Both the position numbers and the translations under genes were made by a program. Below the pieces are notes generated by a model, which was not told the origin of the DNA, did no database searches, and was given only the letters and a program-made list of their open reading frames with translations. Positions 32,844 through 42,065 of a DNA stretch of 64,000 nucleotides are shown here, in pieces (within the stretch, counting starts at the first letter, position 1; each line of letters begins with the position of its first letter). The stretch is from Leucocoprinus leucothites (lineage: Eukaryota > Basidiomycota > Agaricomycetes > Agaricales > Agaricaceae). The stretch lies in contig JAACJO010000005.1 of assembly GCA_013368445.1 (NCBI GenBank), forward strand, positions 2,356,001-2,420,000, given 5' to 3'.

Positions 32844-33111
32844 TGTTATGCACAGCCTAGTTACACAGCCTCACATAGCATTACTCAGCCATCACCACAT
32901 TCTTAGTCATCCCCTTAGTCACTATGACTTCTTGCTTACTCATCTGTTTCTATTCTTAGACCCTTGTGGCTCATTCCCTTAGTATATAGACCTTGTAGCT
33001 ACATTGTAGTACCTCACACTTTACCAACTTGTTTTTCTTCCCTTTGCTCTCTTATCACTCTCAAGACTTTACACACTTGTCACAGCCTGAGTTCCAGCTT
33101 AGGTCATAACA
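32844..33111 (+). repeat. LTR-like sequence after a polypurine tract (268 bp)
   Basis: TGTTATGCACAGCC...GTCATAACA has TG...CA ends with an inverted TGTTATG/CATAACA pair. It follows GAAGGGGAGGTAA, a good purine tract. No 5' partner was found upstream, so this is either a 3' LTR of a truncated element or a solo LTR. Confidence 0.5.
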
Positions 33112-33211
33112 GGGAGATGTTATCAGAAGGATCCAGAGGAACAGATACACAGTAGGATGAACACTGGACTAACAAAATCTGATCAAATAGATAATAATTG
33201 TTTTACATATA

Positions 33212-34804
33212 CAGTGGCTCAAAAAACTGTCCCAATGTTTTCGCATTTTGGACATATTTGCTAATACCAGGGCAGATATATGGCCTAGCATCCTGAAAAT
33301 ATTCACACAGGTACCTTGACATATTGGGAGCATATATTCCCATGATCACATGACCTTGTCCATCAATGAATTAGTAATGAATTATTAAAAATATCTACTC
33401 ATTGGGACAGTTTTTTGACCCCCTGTCAGCCTCCCAGTATCTATCTTGTAACATGCCAGGGGAGCATCAGGGCAGGTGTGGGAGTAGTAAACAAGATCAT
33501 GTGACCTTGGTTGACATGTTGAGATGGCTACAACTGTCTTTCTTCCTGCCACTACATCATGAAAGCTATCTCCTCTACCTAATACTCCCAAGTCACTTCT
33601 CTTCTCAAAGATGGCTATTCCTTGTGCCATATTGAACATAAAACTAGTCTAGGTAAGTCTACTGTTGGGAGGATCAATAAAGAAGTTGATGGGGACAAGG
33701 AAAACAACAAGGGAGGACGTCCTTCCAAGCTTTCTCCTCATGATAAAAAAGCAATAATTCACCAAATAACCTCTGGAAAGCTAGATAATGCTGTCCAGGC
33801 TACAAATTTCATTAACTCTACTCTGTCTGACCCTGTCACACCCCAAACTGTCAGAAATACCCTTCAGGATAATGGATTTTGCTCTGTAACCAAGATCAAA
33901 TGACCTCTACTCAAAAAGCAACATTGTGAGGAATGCCTTGACTCTGCACATGAACATAGGAATTGGACAGTGGAGGACTGGAAGAGGGTGTTGTGGACAG
34001 ATGAAACAAAGATCAACAGGATTGGGTCAGATGGAAAGGTGTATACCTGGAAGGAGAGGGGGAAACCACTGTCAGATAGGACCACTCTCCCTACTGTCAA
34101 ACATGGAGGAGGTGGTAACATGATGGTGTGGGGGTGTATGGGGTGGAATGGGGTAGGAAAGCTGATTGAGGTTCAAGGGAATATGGATGCAGTGAAATAC
34201 TGCGAGATTTTGGACAATGGGGTGGTGGAAAGCTTTGAAAAGTTGGAGATGGAGGAGGAGGAGAGGATATTCCAGCAGGATAATGACCCAAAACACACCT
34301 CAAAACTGGGACAACAATGGTTTGTGGACAACAACATTCAAGTTCTATCATGCCCTGCACAATCCCCTGACCTAAATCCCATTGAACACCTCTGGACCTA
34401 CCTGAAGGACCAGCTGAAGGCATATGAAAGACCACCTAAGGGAGTATTTGAATTGTGGGAGAGGCTAGTAGAGGAGTGGAATAAGATTCCAGCAGAAAGG
34501 TGCCAAAGGCTGATAGAAACCATGCCCAGAAGGATTGAGGCAGTTGTCAGGGCAAGAGGAGGTCATACAAAGTATTGAGTAGGTAGATAACAGAGGGTCA
34601 AAAAACTGTCCCAATGAGTAGATATTTTCGATAATTCATTAATAATTCATTGATGGACAAGGTCATGTGATCATGGGAATATATGCTCCCAATATGTCAA
34701 GGTACCTGTGTGAATATTTTCAGGATGCTAGGCCATATATCTGCCCTGGTATTAGCAAATATGTCCAAAATGCGAAAACATTGGGACAGTTTTTTGAGCC
34801 ACTA
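33212..34804 (+). mobile_element. Tc1-family DNA transposon, 1.6 kb, nearly complete
   Basis: The ends read CAGTGGCTCAAAAAACTG, with TA on both sides (33210-33211, 34805-34806). Inverted repeats of about 215 bp are almost identical. Each repeat carries the motif TCAAAAAACTGTCCCAATG at its outer end and again, inverted, at its inner end. A 340-codon transposase gene lies between them with only two stops. It is much better preserved than its surroundings and inserted next to the LTR remnant at 32844-33111. Confidence 0.95.
33559..34578 (+). pseudogene. Tc1 transposase (DD34E) with two premature stops
   Basis: One frame from ATG 33559 to TGA at 34576-34578, 339 residues, the usual Tc1 length. 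An N-terminal helix-turn-helix (SLLKDGYSLCHIEHKTSLGKSTVGRI) and a second HTH region precede the DDE domain: LWTDETKIN, FQQDNDPKHTSK and LNPIEHLW, with 34 residues between the second Asp and Glu (DD34E). The stops are TAA at 33580-33582, one C-to-T from Gln, and TGA at 33901-33903, one C-to-T from Arg. All catalytic residues are intact, so it was probably active until recently in evolutionary terms. Stop suppression or trans supply cannot be excluded. Confidence 0.92.
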
Positions 34805-34806
34805 TA

Positions 34807-35311
34807 CAGTCATCTATTGGTCTTTGAGACAGCCATCACTCTTTGAGACAACAAAATTTCCCTCCTTAATTAGAGCATTTCCAGCTTCCAAAAATTCACT
34901 AAAAATCATAATCTCCTTACATCTAGCCTGCATAAATTGCCCAAGCTCATCCATTCATTCTGTGCTTGCTGATGTGTGAAATGAACCTAGTTTCTGAGTG
35001 AAAAACACTGTTCAGCCTAATAGCCCCATGGTATATCCTTCAAAAAATTTAAAAATGCACCAAAGCAGATGAATACATGGTATCTATCAATTCTCAGTCT
35101 TTTTTTAACAAGAACTCAACAAGTGGAGAGATGATAAGATTTGTGCTGGGTGGGGGGAGAGAGGTGTGTCACATCATGCATTACCATAAGAGGAAATCAA
35201 ATATCTACTGTTGTGCAACACTTTATGTTGGCCTTGAGGCTCAGCTAATGCAACAAGAGAATACAAATCATGTCAGATATAGATAGATAAACCAATCTAC
35301 TACTTTCTCCA
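34807..35311. other. AT-rich gap, no feature recognised
   Basis: Between the Tc1 element and the pogo fragment. Very few CG dinucleotides, no long frame in either strand and no clear repeat. Confidence 0.5.
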
Positions 35312-35690
35312 ATGCCAGGCCATGCAAGATCTCAAGCTCTAAAGAAAATACAGCACTCACAGGAGTGGGAAAAGTGGATGGCTGTTGCTGTTGAAGCATA
35401 TCTCACTGAGCAGAAATTAGAAGGCCAGAAAAAGAAGAGCCTTCGCAAGATTGTGAAAGAAATAGAGCAGCATTGTCTGACAGAGACTAGGTGTATTTAT
35501 AAGCTTGACAAAACTACACTTTCATGCTGAGCAAAGGGTTTTTGCTCAATGCAGGAATTTAATGAGTCAAAATGCTGGTTGTCTACAGCCAAGGAAAACA
35601 CAGTCATTGATTATACTATTTCTATGGCTCAGTGGGAGTGGCCACTCAACCACAAAACAGCTCAGGGAGGTGGATGATGAAGCGCCTTAA
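35312..35690 (+). pseudogene. Fragment of a pogo/Tigger-like transposase, N-terminal helix-turn-helix part
   Basis: ATG 35312 opens QEWEKWMAVAVEAYLTEQK...KSLRKIVKEIEQHCLTET, resembling the CENP-B/pogo N-terminal HTH region with its repeated helices. A TGA at 35528-35530 and at least one frame change follow, after which LIILFLWLSGSGHSTTKQLREVDDEAP in another frame continues the HTH block (usual form W-x-x-PL-x-KxLRE). No DDE catalytic domain remains. It is a truncated remnant. Confidence 0.55.
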
Positions 35691-35929
35691 ATAAGGTCAA
35701 TCAGCCAGATTTGGTCATTGCCAGTGGATTGCCAACATGATGTGACTTGTCTCAAGGATTAATTTTCCTCTGATAAGGGACCTTCAAAAGATTTGCTCTG
35801 ATATCCAGTTCCATCGAACCCACTATCTCCCTGATTTTACCTAATGTAGCCAACAAGGTATCTGTTCATAATATAAAGTTTTTTTTTGAACATGATGTGG
35901 GAGAAAAGCACAAAATAATAGCTAAGTTT

Positions 35930-36413
35930 TGCTGTCTCAAGGACTGATAGATGACTGTATCACATTTGGATTTGAACAATATTTGATACAGATTGAATAT
36001 CTAACTATGATAGCTGTTACATTGGCAGACAGGCAGTATTTATGATTATCAGAATCATGATAGTGATTTGGACTTGTAATTGTAGTTTCATAGTTTGATA
36101 TCATTTTTCTTAGCTAGTATTTAAGGACCTTGTTGTAGGAAGATTAAACACAAGTTTAATCTTTCCTTTGTTTCCTGGACTACTTGTGTTTACTTGCCTT
36201 GCCTTGGATTCACTCATATCATTGTTGTGTCTCAAACCTTGTGCTACCTTTGACTCCACAAGTCATCTTGGCCTTCACTTAATCAGACTTTTGAGAATAC
36301 TCAAGTTTATTAATTGAGGTAGGTTAAAGACCCAGTTAGCCACTGTCTTATGTAACATTATCACATGCCATGACACATGACATTACTAAGCACTCTAACT
36401 AGAAATCCTAACA
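35930..36413 (+). repeat. Decayed solo LTR of the Gypsy C family, opposite orientation
   Basis: Reads as the reverse complement of the 16596 LTR for nearly 490 bp, for example ATATCTAACTATGATAGCTG at about 35998 and the AAGATTAAAC...GTTTAATCTTTCC hairpin near 36141. It ends ATCCTAACA like the LTR terminus. The first 200 bp of the LTR are missing or unrecognisable. Nearly every CG of the intact LTR is TG or CA here. It is a much older insertion of the same family. Confidence 0.75.
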
Positions 36414-37149
36414 CACAAAGTATCATTGAGTCAAATTGAGAAAAGGTTGAGGTCCTCAACAAACCTCTATTTGATTCAATTTAGTTTTGACTGGGAGCAC
36501 TCATGACTGAGACCAGCTATGTCTCACTTCCCCTCATGTTTTACCTCCTTGAAGGGAGGGTGGACTACCTGAGATGACTGATCATGTGGCCTTCTTGGGT
36601 CACTATTGACCTTGCATAAATCTTACTTTAAACATAATAAATTATAATGATAATCCTTGGACTGCTATTCTAACAGTTATGTCTCTAGTTCTTTTCCCTA
36701 CTAGAGACATAAGTACTTCCTCTGTTGTATTTATTGTGTACACTCTGTAGTTATTATGTCCACAGTACTAGGTATATATTCTAGTTCTTTTCCCATTAGA
36801 GACTTATTGTGTCCACAATACTAGATTAATACACTTGTTTTCTTTCTTTCCTTTCATATATATGTATGTCATGAGATTACCCCCCTGGGGGTGACTTGTA
36901 AACCTGCTATGCATTCTCACCCAGTACTTCCAACATGTACAGTGCATATTCTCATTACCAAATGGACTCTTACAATAATATCATGTAATTATTAAATATA
37001 CCCCCTCTTTAGACTCCATACTATAACATACTATGACATACTATAACTCTATGAAACTATGTAGGGCTTGTAAAAACTCTATATAGCACTATTCAGTTAC
37101 TATGGGCTTCTATTACCTAAAACTCAGATTTCTGATGTGGCCCACTGAT
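36414..37149. other. AT-rich non-coding stretch
   Basis: No coding frame. Two imperfect copies of a TTCTAGTTCTTTTCCC...TAGAGACTTA-like segment (about 36685 and 36779) and a small palindrome ACCCCCCTGGGGGT near 36880 are visible. It may be LTR debris; no ends could be defined. Confidence 0.4.
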
Positions 37150-37254
37150 GTAGTGTGGCTGCAGCCACAGGCCCCTGTTGTGGTGTAGTGTGGTTGCAGC
37201 TGTGGGCTCCTGCTGTGGTGTAGTGTGGCTGCAGCTGTGGGCCCCTGTTGTGGT
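37150..37254 (+). repeat. Minisatellite, three 35-bp units
   Basis: Three tandem copies of a GC-rich 35-bp unit beginning GTAGTGTGGYTGCAGC, followed by a partial fourth. The units differ by a few transitions. Surrounding sequence is AT-rich, so it stands out in composition. Confidence 0.85.
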
Positions 37255-38537
37255 GTGGCTGTACCAGCAGGTCTGCTGGGGTAGCATAGCAGTACTGGCA
37301 GCCCCCCACTAGCCCTATCACACTCACTACATTGTATAGGCCTGCTGGGCCATGTCAGTCACTACACTGTAGGTTAGCTACCTGATCATGTACTGTAAAG
37401 TCATTGTTACTAATAACATCATAGTTTATGTCATTGTTGTTAGATTAGCTCTGAGTGCAGACATCAACATTTTGACATCTGTCTTAATCAATCCACCATA
37501 ATTGACCTTAAAGTGCTTAAAACCAACTTCCAAGCATGCCAAGGTAAATAAGACAATTAAGGGATGTTTTTCTCTTGAAAACTGTCTTGGAATCCATTGA
37601 GAAAAGTTGCCTACTTCTCAGAAACATTATTTTATGAAGAGCACCCAAGAGCTGACACACCAAATTCTAAATGAGGCATGAAGAAGGCAGTGGTGGAATA
37701 CTATTTCATCTCCTCAATTATAGAGAAATAATTTTGTGACCTGAGGGTTATCTCTCCCTCTATTCTGACACTCCAAACCCTAAACACAAGCAGAACCCCA
37801 GGTGAATAAAGGAGAAACCAAGCTCAAAACTCCGGAAAACATATGTTAATTTTAAGACACAAGCTCGCAATGCCAGATTATCAAATTTGGCTTGGAACTC
37901 CTTAAAATCCTTAAAAAAGAAACATTTTAACCATTTTCAGATAGGGAGAAGTGTCGAAGTGTTGATCGATGTTGCCTTGATTGCGGCGTGAACTTTTCCT
38001 TCTTCCATATCTTCAACCCTCGCAAACAAATCCTTACCGATGCCTAATTTCGCCGTGTTGACTCATTACTGTCACCCTGAAATGCAGTAGAGTATAGCGA
38101 AACACTGCCTGCATTGGGACGAAAATAAACTTGGTATACGGTGTTCTACATCCAACAATCTTATCCTGTCGGTGCTTTTTGATGTAGAAATACCCCCTTC
38201 GGTAACCTCCGGCAAGTATTTTTGCATGCAAGCTCGATGCCCAAACTTCCTTAACAAGATCCTGCTATACACACCTAAGTTGATGCGTCCTCTTTGAGAC
38301 CCAAGATGTCAGTGTTATGGCTATCTGGTAACAACGATCGACATGGCACTGCGGATGTACCTGAGGATCTAGTGTATAGGATCTGCCGAACGCATATGTT
38401 CTTTCCAAGGTGAACAGCTTCATCCCTCTCATATAAATGCTGCAGTTTTACGATATCCTTAAATTCACCCTACTCACCTGGGTTGCCTGTTCTCTGCTCT
38501 TTCTCTTGCCTGTCACCGACAGTGTTCTCCATTCGCC
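37255..38537. other. Transition from transposon island to gene space; upstream region of the TmpA-like gene
   Basis: Up to about 37,830 the sequence is AT-rich and CG-poor; beyond it CG dinucleotides reappear within a few hundred bases. Short frames on both strands show no family resemblance. The last 150 bp are C/T-rich before ATG 38538, as in many fungal promoters. Confidence 0.5.
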
Positions 38538-40977
38538 ATGTCTAGCGATGTTCACCACGTTGATCTGCCTCAGACTCCCGACTTGGAGGCAGGGCACCAT
38601 GAACCCTGGTCGTTGCAGACCATCAACAAAAAGGCTTCGCTGCAGCTTAATACCCCTTCATCGCAGACGTTGGCCCTCAAAAGCTCCTCGAGCTCTGTCT
38701 GTCCTACCGTAGTGGAAGTACATGAGGTCAAACCCGAGTCGGAGAGCCCGCAGAAGCCGAAGCCTGTATCCAAGCCACCACCAAAGAAAAAAGTTTCGAA
38801 ATGGATCCTTTGGCGCCTCTGGTTTAACACGTATCGGTAACAGGATCACCCACCAGTTCTGCGACAAAGACTGACTTACCTTCTCAGGAAGTTTTTTGTT
38901 TTCACCTTCAGCTTTAATATGATCGGGCTCGGTCTCGCAGCCTCTGGTCATTTCCCGTATGCTGCCAAATATGCCGGTAGCATTGCAGTTGCAAATTTCA
39001 ATTTCTCCATCCTGATGCGCAACGAAGTGTTCGGACGCTTCCTGTATCTATCCTTCAACACACTTTTTGCGAAGGTATACTAGCTCTTCTAATCTGCCTC
39101 AATGGAAAATAACTGACAGGAATATTTCAGTGGCCGCCGCTGTGGTTCCGTCTAGGCATTACATCCGCACTCCAGCATCTTGGGGGTATCCACAGCGGTT
39201 GCGCCCTCTCTGGAATTGCATGGCTCATATTCAAGGTCGTCAATAACTTCAAGAAAATAGATATTACCCATCCCGCGGTACTTTCCTTAGGCATGGTGAC
39301 GTTGGTCACACTTATCATCAGCGCTACGGCCGCGATCCCCTGGGTCAGAAACAATCACCATAAGTGAGTACCGGTGACCATAATCGAGAACGAGCTGAAG
39401 TTAATTCCTAATTCCTCTAGCATTTTTGAACGTCACCACCGTTTTATTGGCTGGATTGCCTTGATCTGCACTTGTAAGTCCACCTACAAATTCTTCGAAG
39501 GACAAACAACATGACGGCATTTCCACAGGGGCTTTCATTATCATTGGCGATCTTTATGTTCCCGAAACGCAGTCGTGGAACCTTAGTGGTAACCACATCG
39601 CTAGACAACAAGATTTCTGGTTCGCGATGGGCATGACAGTCGTGTAAGTCGTAAAGCTTCTTGCGGAATCGGCAGAGACGACTCAAGCAGAGGCATGCAG
39701 TATCGCCTTGCCGTGGTTCTTCATCCGTAAAGTCCCCGTGGAGATCGAAGTGGTAAGTCCAGGTTTCATCCCTGCAGCAGCGCTGCGATTTAGCTAAATT
39801 AAAATCTCCGCCTAGCCCTCCTCCAAAGCTGCTATCATCAAATTCAAGCGGGGAATGCAGCAAGGTCTACTGGGGCGTATTAGTCGCTCGCCCATCTGGG
39901 AATACCATCTCTTTGGTATAGTCAGCGAAGGGACGAATGCTGATTGCCATTACTTGGTTGCTGGTGTTCAAGGTACTCCGCTTGCATCGATTTTTTATTC
40001 CACCGCATAGAGATCTTATTCTACAACAGGTGACTTTACAAAGAGCCTGGTCCAGAATCCACCTAAAGCGCTTTGGACAAGAGAGCTCAAGGTAAGCAGT
40101 CTTTCAAATGTGATCACTACCATCGGCATACAAGCCCCTGGTTCAGCCCTGACCACGAGGCAAACGCCCATTACCTACCTTTACTCGTCACCTCCGTACT
40201 TTTTGATTCGTGAATCGTGCTAATATTTGCTCAATTTCCTTCTGAATTAGCTTGCTGGCGTTTCAAACTCATCGAAATTGTACAAGCGCGGTATTCGCAT
40301 CTGCACTGGAACAGGTATAGGTGCTGCCTTGTCAACATGTATACAGTCGCCCAACTGGTAAGGAGATATATTCGAGCAGCGAGATCATTAACATTGACAG
40401 CATACTTTATCCCAGGTATCTTATTTGGATAGGTACATATCTGGTTACATTCCCAAGTTCACGGCTGTTTACTAACTTGGGTTCCTGTTACAAGGTTCAG
40501 ACCAAGTAAAGACGTTTGGTCCCACGCTCTCTAGGCTCATCGAGAAGCATATGGAACCCGAACGTGTATGCCTTTGGGATACGAGAAAACGGGGAGGGAG
40601 GCCCGATACGATGAAACTTTTGAAGGAGGCATATGTATCTTGGAACGCCGAAGGTGAGATCCGAGCAGCGCGAGCACGGCTCGGGCATATCTTAGACCGT
40701 GTTTCGAGTGGCTGACCGACTTGCACCCAAAGTGGTATTCATTACCTCGAATTACGTAGGTAATTCCGAGATCATGCAAGGCTGTAAGGATGCTGGCATC
40801 CCTGCTTTTGGAACATTGTGGGACTTTGTAAGTTTTCGCTGTCTCTTTCCAGGCGCTGAGCTCAGATCCCTGCTTGCTATTTCCAGTGATTGTTATTTAT
40901 ACCTTATCACGGTCTTTCTGCTTCGTTCTTCATCATCGTGCCCGTTCGATTATAGACGCAAATTTTTGTTGGAGTGA
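38538..40977 (+). CDS. TmpA-like integral membrane oxidoreductase (ferric-reductase-type fold)
   Basis: Twelve exons: 38538-38836, 38888-39074, 39131-39363, 39421-39473, 39529-39643, 39701-39752, 39816-39972, 40030-40091, 40251-40357, 40416-40432, 40495-40653 and 40733 onward. Phases agree at every junction, giving about 561 residues. After a Ser/Pro/Lys-rich cytosolic N-terminus come several membrane segments with conserved His (ALQHLGGIHSG, RNNHHN, ERHHRFIGW). A nucleotide-binding domain follows (ICTGTGIGAALS). The C-terminal part VVFITSNYVG...GIPAFGTLWDF resembles Aspergillus TmpA and the membrane half of related NRPS-like proteins, thought to bind flavin and NAD(P)H. The substrate is unknown. 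The extreme C-terminus is uncertain: a GTAAGT after WDF may be spliced, otherwise the frame stops at 40977. Confidence 0.75.
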
Positions 40978-42065
40978 CGACCACGCGTCGACGTGAGGTC
41001 TGGACTTTCTCCCTGAACTGTCGCTTGGACCTATGAGTCCAGTGTATGTTTCTATTTGTCGGGCACTGTTTATCGTGTTTCCTTTCTTATTGTCCTGCGA
41101 GATTTATATACTACAACTTAGCACGATGTATCCCTCAGTGTTGCACCGTCTTTGAGAGGCTGAGGTTAGTTATATCCTATACCCTTGCTATTTTGCCTTA
41201 CTGATTATTCCGTTAGTCTATCTTCACTTGTATTCTTTCAGGTATTGAATACATTAGTTCTCACGGCGTCTTCGAGAGACTGAACTTATATTCACTTGTA
41301 TTCTTTCAATTTGTATGGTATTCACCTCGGCTTGCTATCATGGCTGAGCTGTATCTAGCCTTCAATAGGCTATAGACAATGCGGGCATTTGTAATCTGGT
41401 ATATACGGTTAAACCTATCATTTCACACCATTCATCAGGCTGTGATAGATTGATCTGAGTAAGCAATACTAACTAGCACCAAACCAAACAGCCACCCTGA
41501 CTACGTTCATGAAGCGTGGTCTTTCCTGGCATTGTCTCCGATTGTCTCAGTTATCCCGGCGCCTATGTCAATGTAATCGGCCAACAAAATATTTTGGCAT
41601 GTTTTAAGCATACTGCTGTGCTCTTCCCTGAGAAGACAGGATGATGGCGGTGTAATCTCCGAGTAGCGATCTATCACAATTTTCCCTTTTAACTTCTGGA
41701 GGGCAAGCAGCCGACCTATGCCGCTGCGGAGGACCATACCCGTACTCAAGCCGCATGAGGCAGTGATGCGCCACAGGGATTATTTTGCGAGTCGGATCTT
41801 CATCCTTGCTTCACAAAACACGTCAAGTCATTATGTTGCGAGGCCAAATGTCTGGGCTGTAGTCCTGATTAGTACCTCAAGACTTCATGGTTCAGCAGCT
41901 GAATCTCCGCCGTGATCGCCTCCTGAGTAGAGGATGTCCGGGTAGAGGGTGTTTTGGATGAGTCAACATAATAGTTGAAATAGCGGATAAAGATACAATA
42001 TGGCAGCTGTCTTCGGGACGATGTAACTGACTAGCATGTCACGGTGAAACACTAGAAAAGATGCT
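40978..42065. other. Intergenic region between convergent genes
   Basis: Contains two imperfect direct repeats, TCACTTGTATTCTTTCA at about 41226 and 41293, each preceded by a CGTCTTYGAGAGRCTGA segment. A minus-strand 80-codon frame at 41507-41749 looks weakly protein-like (RLLALQKLKGKIVIDRY) but has no recognisable family. Confidence 0.4.

Noticed and set aside
34072..34435. Minus-strand frames over the Tc1 transposase
   Set aside because: Shadows of the DDE domain in the plus strand.
1..37900. CRISPR array or prokaryotic defence island
   Set aside because: Repeats are LTRs, TIRs and one short minisatellite; the genes have spliceosomal introns.
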